A DNA stretch of 64,000 bases, taken from Enterobacter sp. 10-1. Lineage in GTDB: Bacteria > Pseudomonadota > Gammaproteobacteria > Enterobacterales > Enterobacteriaceae. Every line of letters starts with the position of its first letter. Position 1 is the stretch's first letter. The stretch lies in NCBI GenBank assembly GCA_002270295.1, contig NISF01000001.1:124001-188000 (forward strand), written 5' to 3'. This document shows, in pieces, positions 39,039-47,476 of this stretch. The notes under the pieces are model-generated. The model was given only the letters and a program-made list of their open reading frames with translations, did no database searches and was not told where the DNA came from. A program made the position numbers and the translations under genes.

Positions 39039-39653
39039 ATGTTACGTCGTCTACTGCAGCTCTATATCGGTCTTGTCCTGTACGGCGTGTCGACCGCGCT
39101 CTTTGTGCACGCCAATCTCGGAGCCGACCCGTGGGATGTTTTTCATCTGGGCATGGGTAAGCAGTTTGGCCTGGATTTTGGCACGGTCATGATCCTGACC
39201 GGCGCGGCGGTCCTGCTGCTGTGGATCCCCCTGCGCCAGATGCCCGGGCTGGGAACCATCAGTAATGTGATCGTGCTGGGCCTGGCGGCAAATGCGACCC
39301 TGGCGGTTTTGCCGCCGCTGGAATCGGTCGTGGTGCGCAGCCTGATGCTGGTCGGGGCGGTGGTCCTCAACGCCCTCGCAACCGGTATGTATATTGGCGC
39401 CGGATTTGGCCCCGGGCCGCGCGACGGTCTGATGACCGGCCTGCATGCCCGTACCGGCTGGTCGCTGCGCGGGATCCGCACCGCCATCGAGGTATCGGTA
39501 CTGCTCATTGGCTGGATGGCCGGAGGCACCTTTGGCGTCGGCACCGTGCTGTATGCGCTGACCATCGGGCCGCTTATTCAGCTCTGTTTGCCCTGGTTCC
39601 GTCAGCCCGTCGCTCCGCAGTCCATTGCCGCCAGCCGCGAAGCCGCATCCTGA
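39039..39653 (+). CDS. yczE: YczE/YyaS/YitT family membrane protein
   Basis: Integral membrane protein of 204 aa with about five to six hydrophobic helices (LQLYIGLVLYGVSTALFVHANLG; ATGMYIGAGFGPGPRDGL). The GPGPRDGLMTGL and NLGADPWDVF motifs are typical of the YczE family, whose function is unknown. Divergent from the MocR regulator; AGAGG precedes the ATG. Confidence 0.85.
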   Translation: MLRRLLQLYIGLVLYGVSTALFVHANLGADPWDVFHLGMGKQFGLDFGTVMILTGAAVLLLWIPLRQMPGLGTISNVIVLGLAANATLAVLPPLESVVVRSLMLVGAVVLNALATGMYIGAGFGPGPRDGLMTGLHARTGWSLRGIRTAIEVSVLLIGWMAGGTFGVGTVLYALTIGPLIQLCLPWFRQPVAPQSIAASREAAS

Positions 39654-39745
39654 TTTTATGCCGTCGCCGGTGATGAGAACTAAACTTAACGCTGCAGATG
39701 TCGCCGGGTTTGCCGGCTGCGCTGCTCACTTCGGAGATAACGCTC

Positions 39746-40099
39746 ATGAAGTACGTTGATGGTTTTGTCGTTGCCGTGCCCGTGGAAAATAAGGAGGCAT
39801 ACCGCGAGATGGCAGCGAAGGCCGCGTCACTGTTCAGAGAGTTTGGCGCACTGCGCGTAGTGGAGTGCTGGGCGGACGACGTTCCGCAAGGCAAGTTCAC
39901 CGACTTTCGGATGGCGGTAAAAGCCGAGGACGATGAAGAGGTGGTATTCAGCTGGATCGAATATCCGTCGAAAGAGACGAGGGATGCCGCCAACGCAAAG
40001 CTGATGACGGACCCGCGGATGAAGGCGCTGGGAGAGAGTATGCCCTTTGACGGCCAGCGCATGATCTTCGGCGGCTTTTCGCCGCTTCTCGATGAATAA
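39746..40099 (+). CDS. ybaA: YbaA, DUF1428 family protein
   Basis: 117 aa, same length as E. coli YbaA. It has the DUF1428 alpha-beta barrel (MKYVDGFVVAVPVENKEAYR; ALRVVECWADDVPQGKFTDF; DPRMKALGESMPFDGQRMIF). Function unknown. The ATG at 39746 was chosen because it follows GGAGATAACGC and gives the family start. It marks the return to the E. coli gene order after the accessory block that follows ffs. Confidence 0.95.
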   Translation: MKYVDGFVVAVPVENKEAYREMAAKAASLFREFGALRVVECWADDVPQGKFTDFRMAVKAEDDEEVVFSWIEYPSKETRDAANAKLMTDPRMKALGESMPFDGQRMIFGGFSPLLDE

Positions 40100-40154
40100 T
40101 CTGCCAGCATCCCCATCCCGCCACCTCCCGGTGCAGGGGATGGCGGTAGCCGGG

Positions 40155-41024
40155 CTACAGGCTGCTCCAGCCGTGCAGCATCATATACAGCCCCACCGCG
40201 ATAATCAGCGCGCCGGAGATCCACGGAGCCTTGCGCGACAGATCGTTGAGAGCGGGCCAGCGCTGGGTAACATGCTTCAGGCTGAGCGCCGCGATAGCGC
40301 CGGATATGACCAGCGTCAGCGCCAGCCCAACGCTAAAGCCCAGTACCAGCGTGGCCCCCAGCGAAAACTGCTTCAACTGCAGGCAAATTAGCAGCACGGT
40401 TATCGATGCCGGACACGGGATAAGCCCGCCGGTCAGGCCAAAGATAACGATCTGCCCGGTTGTTACCCGCTGGCCGTCAAAGCGACGATTGATCTCCAGC
40501 GCGTGCGCCTGCTGGTGGGCATCCTGCCAGCCGCTGTCCACCAGCTGATGGTGGTGATGGCGATCGTCGTGGCTATGATGATGCTCGTGCTCGTGCTCGT
40601 GCTCATGTTCGTGCTGATGGTCATGATGGTCATGATGGTCATGATGGTCATGATGGTCATGATAGTCGCTATCGCGATGCGCCCGCGATTCATGCCAGGT
40701 GCGCCGCAGCATCCAGCAGGCGATGAGCACAATAACGATCCCGGAGATCAGCTGAAACCAGGGCTCCGAGGTCCGCGCATCCCAGCCGCGACCAAACCAA
40801 AGCCCGGCCATCGCCACCAGCCAGACCACCGCCGTGTGCGACACCGTTGCCGCCAGCCCCAGCAGGATCGCCTGCTTTAGCGTACCGCGCACCGCCACGA
40901 TAAAGGCGGCCATCATCGTTTTAGAATGCCCAGGCTCGAGGCCGTGCAGAGCGCCCAGCAGAATCGCGCTGGGAATAAAGAGCCAGGCGTTGCCCTGGTG
41001 CAGAAGAGAGCTGAAATCGTTCAT
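40155..41024 (-). CDS. rcnA: RcnA nickel/cobalt efflux protein
   Basis: Inner-membrane exporter of 289 aa conferring Ni2+ and Co2+ resistance. TM segments are conserved (LLGALHGLEPGHSKTMMAAF; TGGLIPCPASITVLLICLQL). The central cytoplasmic loop is strongly His-rich: repeated DHH units, then HE repeats, then HHHSHDDRHHHH. The DHH units are encoded by a 9-bp tandem repeat. Divergent from rcnR with two operators between. Confidence 0.96.
   Translation of the reverse strand: MNDFSSLLHQGNAWLFIPSAILLGALHGLEPGHSKTMMAAFIVAVRGTLKQAILLGLAATVSHTAVVWLVAMAGLWFGRGWDARTSEPWFQLISGIVIVLIACWMLRRTWHESRAHRDSDYHDHHDHHDHHDHHDHQHEHEHEHEHEHHHSHDDRHHHHQLVDSGWQDAHQQAHALEINRRFDGQRVTTGQIVIFGLTGGLIPCPASITVLLICLQLKQFSLGATLVLGFSVGLALTLVISGAIAALSLKHVTQRWPALNDLSRKAPWISGALIIAVGLYMMLHGWSSL
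40617..40661. repeat. 9-bp minisatellite inside rcnA
   Basis: Five perfect copies of ATGGTCATG on the plus strand, encoding the DHH repeats of RcnA on the minus strand. The copy number could change by slippage without shifting the frame. Confidence 0.95.
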
Positions 41025-41055
41025 GTCGCGATCCTCGTTGAAAGTGATCGCATAC

Positions 41056-41091
41056 TACTCCCCCCATGTATACTAATACTACCCCCCAGTA
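41056..41091. promoter_or_regulatory. Two RcnR operators
   Basis: TACTACCCCCCAGTA at 41077-41091 is a perfect TACT-N-C6-AGTA site (TACT-G6-N-AGTA on the minus strand), the RcnR consensus. TACTCCCCCCATGTA at 41056-41070 is a second copy with one changed base in one half. Both lie between rcnA and rcnR. Confidence 0.88.
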
Positions 41092-41189
41092 GATAAATGT
41101 GCTCAAAGGGAAGGGCGTGCTATGCTGGTCGCATTACGAATGCCGGCCCCTGGCGCCGTAGCAGACAGACTTAAACGGTGGATTGCCTC

Positions 41190-41462
41190 ATGTCACACAC
41201 GGTTCGACATAAGAAGATGTTATTAACCCGGCTGAAGAAAATTCAGGGGCAAAGCAGCGCCCTGGAAAAGATGCTTAATCGCGAGCATGAGTGCGGGGAA
41301 GTGCTGCAGCAGCTGGCGGCAATCCGCGGGGCGGTGAACGGCATGATGCTGCAGGTGATTCAGGGGCATCTGACCGATCATGTGGTCAAAGAGCCGGAAG
41401 AGCTGCAGCGCGAGGCCGATCTTGAAGTGGTGATGCAGGTGATTAAATCCTATCTGAAGTAG
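41190..41462 (+). CDS. rcnR: RcnR nickel/cobalt-responsive repressor
   Basis: CsoR/RcnR-family four-helix repressor of 90 aa that releases rcnA when Ni2+ or Co2+ binds. The metal ligands His3, Cys35, His60 and His64 of E. coli RcnR are all at the same positions. The ATG at 41190 is required for that numbering (His3); a start four codons upstream would shift it. Preserved ligands separate it from the formaldehyde sensor FrmR. Confidence 0.96.
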   Translation: MSHTVRHKKMLLTRLKKIQGQSSALEKMLNREHECGEVLQQLAAIRGAVNGMMLQVIQGHLTDHVVKEPEELQREADLEVVMQVIKSYLK

Positions 41463-41504
41463 CCGTCAGCCCTTGGCGCCGCACCGACGCGATCCGGGCG
41501 GCGC

Positions 41505-43064
41505 TCAGGATGCCTTGAGGTTGTTTTCCGCCCACAGAATAAATTCCTCTTTCGCCAGCGCTTTGCTGTATAGCCAGCCCTGGGCGTACATCACGCCGTG
41601 ATCGCGCAGCCAGTCGCGCTGGCGTTCGGTTTCCACACCCTCCGCGACGGTCGCCAGATTTAGCGCTTTTGCCATCTCGATGATATGCGGCGTCAGCGGT
41701 TTATACTCCAGAGTATCAACGAACGATTTATCGATTTTCAGGGTATCGACGTCCAGCTGCTGCAGGTAGCTCAGGCTGGAGTAGCCGGTACCGAAATCAT
41801 CAATGGAGATGCGGTGCCCCGCCCGACGATAGCTCGCGATCACCGGGAGAGTGGTTTGCGGGTCAACGAAACCGCGCTCGGTAATTTCCAAAATGATCTG
41901 CTGTGCGGCGATATTCCAGTGCTCAAGCTGTTCGCGCAGAAGCATCGGCAGCTTTGGCGAGCGCAAATCATCAACTGACAGATTAATCGAAATATGGACC
42001 TCCGGGCGCTGTCGCAGCCAGGGGCCGAGGTCAGCAAATATTGTTCGGACGATATCCTCAGTTAAGCGGGTAATAAGCCCCGTTTGCTCGGCGAGCGGGA
42101 TAAAAATATCCGGCGACAGAAAGCTGCCGTCGGGCTGCCTCCAGCGCGCCAGCGCTTCAGCTCCGGTGATTTTTCCCGTCTGCAGCGAGACAATCGGCTG
42201 ATAGTAGACCTGGATGGCGCTGGAGTTCAGGGCATCCAGCATCCCATAGCGTGGCGAGCGCAGCCGACGCAGCAGCCGCAGAATTAAAAACGAGGCCAGC
42301 AGGCTGGTGAACAGGCCGATGGGCACCCACAGCAGCAGCAGATGCCGCCATCGCTCCTGCAGCGGCAGGGTTGAAGACCAGGTCGCGATCCCCAGGCCCA
42401 GCTCCGGTATGCGGTGAATGCGGAAAACGGTATTGTCGAGGGCCAGCGTTTTGGCATTCTGGTTTTTGATTTTCTCCCAGATTAGCGGATCGATCTTTTC
42501 GCTACTGACGATCGCCTGTTCGCGCCGGGTGCCAAATAAAACGGTGTGGATCTTATCCGGACTAAGCTGGACGACGTCGATAAACGACGCGGGATCTATC
42601 ATCACCATATGATTATCGCTGCCCAGCGCCGTCATCCGGCGCTGCATGCCCAGATCGTTGAGGGATGTCAGCCAGGCGCGATAGCCGTCGGAGGTGATGC
42701 TATCGGGCTCGGGAAATTTGACCGGGGCGCTGTGGTCTTCAAGAGAAGAGCACTGCGGGACTGAATTATGCAGCCACAGCACTTCCTGCACGTAGCGATG
42801 GGTATAAGCAATACGCCGCATCGCCTGTAAATGCTGCGGGCTGCACGAGGCGTAGGGAATGGCCTCTGCTTCCTGCAGGGCCTCTTTCGCCCGATCGGCC
42901 ACCTGCTGAACCCGCATTAAAACGCGTTTGGAGTAGTTATCCAGTTCGCTATAAAACTGCGTTTTTGCCTGACTCGTTGCCAGCCAGATGCTCAGCCCGG
43001 TGGGTAAAATAATGGCGAGAATCAGCACCCCCGTAACCAGACTCACCAGATGTCGGGTCGTCAT
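41505..43064 (-). CDS. pdeB: PdeB, CSS-motif EAL cyclic-di-GMP phosphodiesterase
   Basis: Membrane-bound c-di-GMP phosphodiesterase of 519 aa (YlaB). N-terminal TM helix, periplasmic CSS domain (PQCSSLED contains the Cys-Ser-Ser motif; a second Cys in YASCSPQ), a second TM near residues 240-262, then the EAL domain from about 275. Catalytic features are intact: AEALARW, INLS, ITERGF, IDDFGTGYSS, LKIDKSF and AEGVE, so it should be active. The CSS domain of such proteins is redox-sensitive through DsbA. Collinear with E. coli PdeB. Confidence 0.94.
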   Translation of the reverse strand: MTTRHLVSLVTGVLILAIILPTGLSIWLATSQAKTQFYSELDNYSKRVLMRVQQVADRAKEALQEAEAIPYASCSPQHLQAMRRIAYTHRYVQEVLWLHNSVPQCSSLEDHSAPVKFPEPDSITSDGYRAWLTSLNDLGMQRRMTALGSDNHMVMIDPASFIDVVQLSPDKIHTVLFGTRREQAIVSSEKIDPLIWEKIKNQNAKTLALDNTVFRIHRIPELGLGIATWSSTLPLQERWRHLLLLWVPIGLFTSLLASFLILRLLRRLRSPRYGMLDALNSSAIQVYYQPIVSLQTGKITGAEALARWRQPDGSFLSPDIFIPLAEQTGLITRLTEDIVRTIFADLGPWLRQRPEVHISINLSVDDLRSPKLPMLLREQLEHWNIAAQQIILEITERGFVDPQTTLPVIASYRRAGHRISIDDFGTGYSSLSYLQQLDVDTLKIDKSFVDTLEYKPLTPHIIEMAKALNLATVAEGVETERQRDWLRDHGVMYAQGWLYSKALAKEEFILWAENNLKAS

Positions 43065-43328
43065 GAGAATATCCTTATGTCAGAGGGGGTTCGATGAGTA
43101 TACCCGATAGCGTAAAAAGGTTACGGCGGAGGTGAATTATTATTGGATGTAAAAAATGCCCGAACCGGAAGATGCCGCCGATATCGGGCTAAGATGGACG
43201 ATCCGAGCGTTCAAAGCGTTGAACGCGCGGAAAAAACGAGGGCTGGAATGCCTTCCGCGCTAGCGTTAAGCATTCCGTAACAGCTTAATCGACGATCGTG
43301 ACAGCGAGATGTTGCTCATCATGAAGGT

Positions 43329-44438
43329 CTAGTGGGCGTCCGGGGCGGCAATATCGGCGCTGATGCGCAGGTCATTTTCATCAAAGACCATACAGAAGCC
43401 GTCGTCGAAGGCGACGTCGATTTTCTGCCACGGGCGAAAGTGCACGTCGCCGGGGAGCAGGATTTTGACATTATCGTGACCGTAGCACTGACCAAACAGA
43501 TAGGTGTTGTTCCCCAGCCGTTCAACGACTTCGCACTGGAAGCTGACGACCGTTCCGCTGTGAATATCGGTCGACAGATGCTCAGGACGGATCCCTAACG
43601 TGACGCTATCGCCGGGCCGTAGCGGGGAGGTGGTGATATTCAGCGTCAGGTTATGGTCCTGCGCCATCTTCACGCTGAGCTGCCCCGGCTGCCATGCGGT
43701 TACCGTCGCGGGCAGGAAGTTCATCTTCGGCGAGCCGATAAACCCGGCCACGAATTTATTGACCGGGTTATAGTACAGCGACATCGGCGAGCCCATCTGC
43801 TCAACCTTGCCGTAGTTCATCACTACGATCTTATCGGCAAGAGTCATGGCCTCAACCTGATCGTGGGTGACATACACCATCGTAGTTTTGAGCTCATGGT
43901 GCAGTTTGGCGATATGCAGACGCATCTCGACGCGCAGCTCGGCGTCGAGGTTAGAGAGCGGTTCATCGAACATGAACACCCGCGGATTGCGCACGATGGC
44001 GCGACCGATCGCCACGCGCTGGCGCTGGCCGCCGGAGAGCTGTTTGGGTTTGCGGTCCAGCAGATGCGAGAGCTGCAGGGTTTTCGCCACCATTTCAACC
44101 TGACGACGAATCTCGTCTTTCGGCACCTTATTGACCTTCAGGCCGTAGCCCATGTTTTCCGCTACCGTCATATGCGGATAGAGCGCATAGGACTGGAATA
44201 CCATCGCCACGCCGCGATGGGCGGGAACAACATCATTCATCACCTCATCGCCAATCAGCACCTCACCATCGCTGACCTCTTCAAGACCGGCAATCATCCG
44301 CAGCAAGGTTGATTTCCCGCAGCCGGAAGGCCCAACGAAAACCGCAAATTCACCATCTTCAATATCAAGATTGACCTGATGCAGCGTCACGGTACTGCCA
44401 AACCGTTTGGTGACATTCCTCAGTCGTATATTGGACAT
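43329..44438 (-). CDS. ganK: ABC transporter ATPase, MalK/UgpC type (galactan-oligosaccharide uptake)
   Basis: Cytoplasmic NBD of 369 aa. Walker A GPSGCGKST (about 37-45), signature LSGGQ, Walker B VFMFDEPLSNLD, then a C-terminal TOBE/regulatory domain as in MalK. Divergent from the binding protein and permease genes, it most likely energises GanFG. The ATG at 44438 (MSNIRLRNV) has GGGAACG upstream; the codon before it is a TTG. The substrate is inferred from the adjacent galactanase and beta-galactosidase. Confidence 0.87.
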   Translation of the reverse strand: MSNIRLRNVTKRFGSTVTLHQVNLDIEDGEFAVFVGPSGCGKSTLLRMIAGLEEVSDGEVLIGDEVMNDVVPAHRGVAMVFQSYALYPHMTVAENMGYGLKVNKVPKDEIRRQVEMVAKTLQLSHLLDRKPKQLSGGQRQRVAIGRAIVRNPRVFMFDEPLSNLDAELRVEMRLHIAKLHHELKTTMVYVTHDQVEAMTLADKIVVMNYGKVEQMGSPMSLYYNPVNKFVAGFIGSPKMNFLPATVTAWQPGQLSVKMAQDHNLTLNITTSPLRPGDSVTLGIRPEHLSTDIHSGTVVSFQCEVVERLGNNTYLFGQCYGHDNVKILLPGDVHFRPWQKIDVAFDDGFCMVFDENDLRISADIAAPDAH

Positions 44439-44791
44439 CAACGTTCCCCGGGGTTAGTAGTCGTTATTTGCCGTTGGGATTAGGGTTGCAGCGGGTTTTT
44501 GTATTACGTGTAACAACTCGTCTGAACGATGATCAACAGCACTGAAATCATGCTATGACTATAACTTCCAGTATTTTTGAGCCCTACACCGATGTTTCAT
44601 TTCTGCAATCATGATCACACAACTGGCAGCTTTATATGGTTTTATCCGTCTCCAAAGCGTAGCGTATAACAAATCATGAAAATCGGATTTTACCGTTATA
44701 AATCACCACAAAATGGCTGATGTAAACATCGACTAACGTCAGTATGATTAAAAAAACCAATAAATTGTTATACCTTCACATGAGGTTGATA
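44439..44791. other. ganK/ganE divergent control region
   Basis: About 350 AT-rich bases with no gene. Contains a lac-operator-like site (44654-44674) and a weak CRP-like sequence, TGCAATCATGATCACA (44604-44619). Short in-frame codons before 44792 are leader. Confidence 0.7.
44654..44674 (+). promoter_or_regulatory. Candidate GanR operator upstream of ganE
   Basis: The 21 bases match E. coli lac O1 at 14 of 21 positions by my alignment, including AGCG and ATAACAA. GanR has the same recognition-helix residues as LacI, so a lac-like site is expected. A related site lies upstream of ganR. Confidence 0.45.
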
Positions 44792-46024
44792 ATGAAAAAG
44801 AATACTCTTGCCGCACTTATCCTCACGACGCTGGCCGCCGGGCAGCTGGTTAGCCTGCAGGCGCAGGCCGCCGGACAGCTGAACGTCTGGGAAGACATCA
44901 AAAAATCCGACGGCATCAAAGCCGCGGTGAGCGACTTTGAAAAACAGTACAACGTTAAGGTCAGCGTGCAGGAAATGCCCTACGCGCAGCAGCTGGAAAA
45001 GCTGCGTCTCGATGGTCCGGCGGGTATCGGCCCTGACGTACTGGTGATCCCCAACGACCAGCTTGGCGGCGCCGTGGTTCAGGGGCTGCTGTCGCCGCTG
45101 AAGCTGGATCAGGTGAAACAAGAGGTGTTTACGCCGGCATCAATTAACGCCTTCCGCCTCGATAATGTCCTCTACGGCGTACCGAAAGCCGTAGAAACCC
45201 TGGTGCTGATCTATAACAAAGACCTGATCGACAAGCCGCTGGATAGCCTGCAGGCGTGGTATGACTTCTCGAAGGCGCAGCGGGCGCAGAACAAATATGG
45301 CCTGCTGGCGAAGTTTGATCAGATTTACTATAGCTGGGGGGCTATTGGCCCGATGGGCGGCTATATCTTCGGCAAAAACGCCAACGGCGGCTTTAACCCG
45401 CAGGACGTCGGTTTGAATAAACCGGGAGCCGTCGAGGCGGTAACCTTTCTGAAAAAATTCTACAGCGATAGCGTCTTCCCGGCGGGGATCCTTGGCGATA
45501 ACGGCCTGAACGCGATCGACTCGCTGTTTACCGAGAAAAAAGCGGCGGCGGTGATCAACGGCCCGTGGGCCTTCCAGCCGTACGAAGCGGCGGGGATCAA
45601 CTACGGCGTCGTGCCGCTGCCGACGCTGCCGGATGGTAAGCCAATGAGCTCTTTCCTCGGCGTTAAAGGCTATGTGGTTTCGACCTGGAGCAAAGACAAA
45701 GCGCTGGCGCAGCAGTTTATTGAGTTCATCAACCAGCCGCAGTACGCCAAGGCCCGCTACGTCGCCACCGGTGAAATCCCGGCGCTGAAGGCGATGATTG
45801 ACGATCCGCTAATCAAAAATGATGAGAAGGCCAGCGCGGTGGCGGTGCAGTCGGCGCGCGCCACGGCGATGCCGGGGATCCCGGAAATGGGTGAAGTCTG
45901 GGGGCCGGCTAACGCCGCGCTGGAGCTGAGTCTGACCGGTAAGCAGGCGCCGCAGGCGGCGCTCGATAACGCGGAAAAACAGATCAAAATGCAAATTGAA
46001 GCGATGCAGGCCAGCAACCAGTAA
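44792..46024 (+). CDS. ganE: Sugar ABC transporter substrate-binding protein (GanE/CycB-like)
   Basis: Periplasmic binding protein of 410 aa in the MalE family. Signal peptide MKKNTLAALILTTLAAG...QAQA, then a mature region beginning AGQLNVWEDIKKSDGI, with typical SBP_bac_1 segments (IGPDVLVIPNDQLGG; VINGPWAFQPYEAAGINYGV). The ATG at 44792 has TGAGGT upstream. First gene of ganEFGBA; it probably binds beta-1,4-galacto-oligosaccharides. Confidence 0.88.
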   Translation: MKKNTLAALILTTLAAGQLVSLQAQAAGQLNVWEDIKKSDGIKAAVSDFEKQYNVKVSVQEMPYAQQLEKLRLDGPAGIGPDVLVIPNDQLGGAVVQGLLSPLKLDQVKQEVFTPASINAFRLDNVLYGVPKAVETLVLIYNKDLIDKPLDSLQAWYDFSKAQRAQNKYGLLAKFDQIYYSWGAIGPMGGYIFGKNANGGFNPQDVGLNKPGAVEAVTFLKKFYSDSVFPAGILGDNGLNAIDSLFTEKKAAAVINGPWAFQPYEAAGINYGVVPLPTLPDGKPMSSFLGVKGYVVSTWSKDKALAQQFIEFINQPQYAKARYVATGEIPALKAMIDDPLIKNDEKASAVAVQSARATAMPGIPEMGEVWGPANAALELSLTGKQAPQAALDNAEKQIKMQIEAMQASNQ

Positions 46025-46071
46025 TTGCGATGTTCGCCACTCTGCAGGCGACACGTAGGCTGGCGACGTGG

Positions 46072-46096
46072 ATTCGCGCTGTGCTGCAGCGCGAAT
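46072..46096 (+). repeat. Intercistronic hairpin between ganE and ganF
   Basis: Perfect 10-bp stem ATTCGCGCTG / CAGCGCGAAT (46072-46081 with 46087-46096) with a 5-base loop and no T run. Placed after the binding-protein gene, like the malE-malF intercistronic element, it could protect the ganE message. Confidence 0.8.
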
Positions 46097-46158
46097 GATT
46101 CAGGACATCGCTGTAACAGAACGGGCGGGGAACCTCCCGTTTTCAGAAGGAGTCGTGT

Positions 46159-47466
46159 GTGATTATCAATCCCAGCGAAAATATTGCCGCAGCGCGCGGC
46201 GCGGGACGCCATGCGTGGTGCGGCCTGCTGCTGGCTGTGGTGCCGGGTTTTGGCCAGTTTTATCATCGTCAGTGGCTGAAGGGGCTGGTTTTCCTCGTGC
46301 TGCTGAGCAGTTTTATGAGCGTTTTTTACGACTTCCTGCATCAAGGTCTGTGGGGGCTGTACACCCTGGGCGAAGAGGTACCGAGAGATAACTCTATTTT
46401 CCTGCTGGCGGAAGGGATAATCAGCGTACTGATCGTCGCTTTTGGCGTGCTGGTCTACTCTCTCTCGCTGCGCGATGCCTGGGTTAACGGCAAAAAGCGC
46501 GATGAGGGCGTGGCGCTAAACAGCGTTCGCAAGCAGTACCAGATGCTGCTCAAAGACGGCTTCCCGTATCTGATGATTACTCCCGGCTTTATTCTGCTGG
46601 TGTTTGTCGTGATCTTCCCGATTTTGTTTGGTTTCGCGATTGCGTTTACCAACTACAACCTCTACCACACGCCGCCGGCGAAGCTGGTGGACTGGGTGGG
46701 GTTAAAGAACTTTATTAATATCTTTACCCTGTCTATCTGGCGCTCGACGTTCTTTGACGTCCTGCAGTGGACGGTGGTCTGGACCCTGCTGGCGACCACG
46801 CTGCAGTGTACCGTTGGCGTTCTGCTGGCAATCCTCGTGAACCAGAAAGACCTGCGCTTTAAGCCGATGATCCGCACCATTTTCATCCTGCCGTGGGCGG
46901 TGCCGGGTTTCGTCACCATTCTGGTGTTTGCGGGAATGTTTAACGACTCGTTCGGCGTGATTAACAACGCGATCCTCTCCTTCTTTGGCATCAGCCCGAA
47001 GGCGTGGCTGACCGATCCGTTCTGGACTAAAACCGCGCTGATTATGATGCAGACCTGGCTGGGCTTTCCGTTCGTTTTCGCTATGACTACCGGCGTGCTG
47101 CAGGCGATCCCCGACGATCTGTATGAGGCGGCGACGATGGATGGCGCCAGCGCCTGGACCCGGCTGCGGACGATTACGCTGCCGCTGGTGCTGTACTCGA
47201 TTGCGCCGATCATCATCACCCAGTACACCTTCAACTTTAACAACTTCAACATTATCTACCTGTTCAACAACGGCGGGCCTGCGGTGGCGGGCTCGAACGC
47301 CGGCGGGACGGATATCCTGGTGTCGTGGATCTACAAGCTGACGATGTCGTCTTCGCAATATGCCATTGCGGCGACCATTACCATCCTGCTGTCGATTTTT
47401 GTCGTCGGCCTGGCGCTGTGGCAGTTCCGCGCCACTAAATCCTTTAAAAATGACGAGATGGCGTAA
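46159..47466 (+). CDS. ganF: Sugar ABC transporter permease (GanF/MalF-like)
   Basis: Inner-membrane permease of 435 aa with about eight hydrophobic helices and a MalF-like extended N-terminal half. The EAA loop that contacts the ATPase is DDLYEAATMDGASAWTRLR, followed by ITLPLV. Starts at GTG (46159) with AAGGAG seven bases upstream. Forms a permease pair with ganG, 10 bases downstream. Confidence 0.9.
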   Translation: MIINPSENIAAARGAGRHAWCGLLLAVVPGFGQFYHRQWLKGLVFLVLLSSFMSVFYDFLHQGLWGLYTLGEEVPRDNSIFLLAEGIISVLIVAFGVLVYSLSLRDAWVNGKKRDEGVALNSVRKQYQMLLKDGFPYLMITPGFILLVFVVIFPILFGFAIAFTNYNLYHTPPAKLVDWVGLKNFINIFTLSIWRSTFFDVLQWTVVWTLLATTLQCTVGVLLAILVNQKDLRFKPMIRTIFILPWAVPGFVTILVFAGMFNDSFGVINNAILSFFGISPKAWLTDPFWTKTALIMMQTWLGFPFVFAMTTGVLQAIPDDLYEAATMDGASAWTRLRTITLPLVLYSIAPIIITQYTFNFNNFNIIYLFNNGGPAVAGSNAGGTDILVSWIYKLTMSSSQYAIAATITILLSIFVVGLALWQFRATKSFKNDEMA

Positions 47467-47476
47467 GGGAAGCAAC

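Noticed and set aside
40617-40661. CRISPR or non-coding satellite
   Set aside because: The 9-bp repeats are in frame within rcnA and encode the known His-rich loop.
43065-43328. Gene between ganK and pdeB
   Set aside because: No frame with a start and ribosome binding site; probably the pdeB promoter and the 3' region of ganK.
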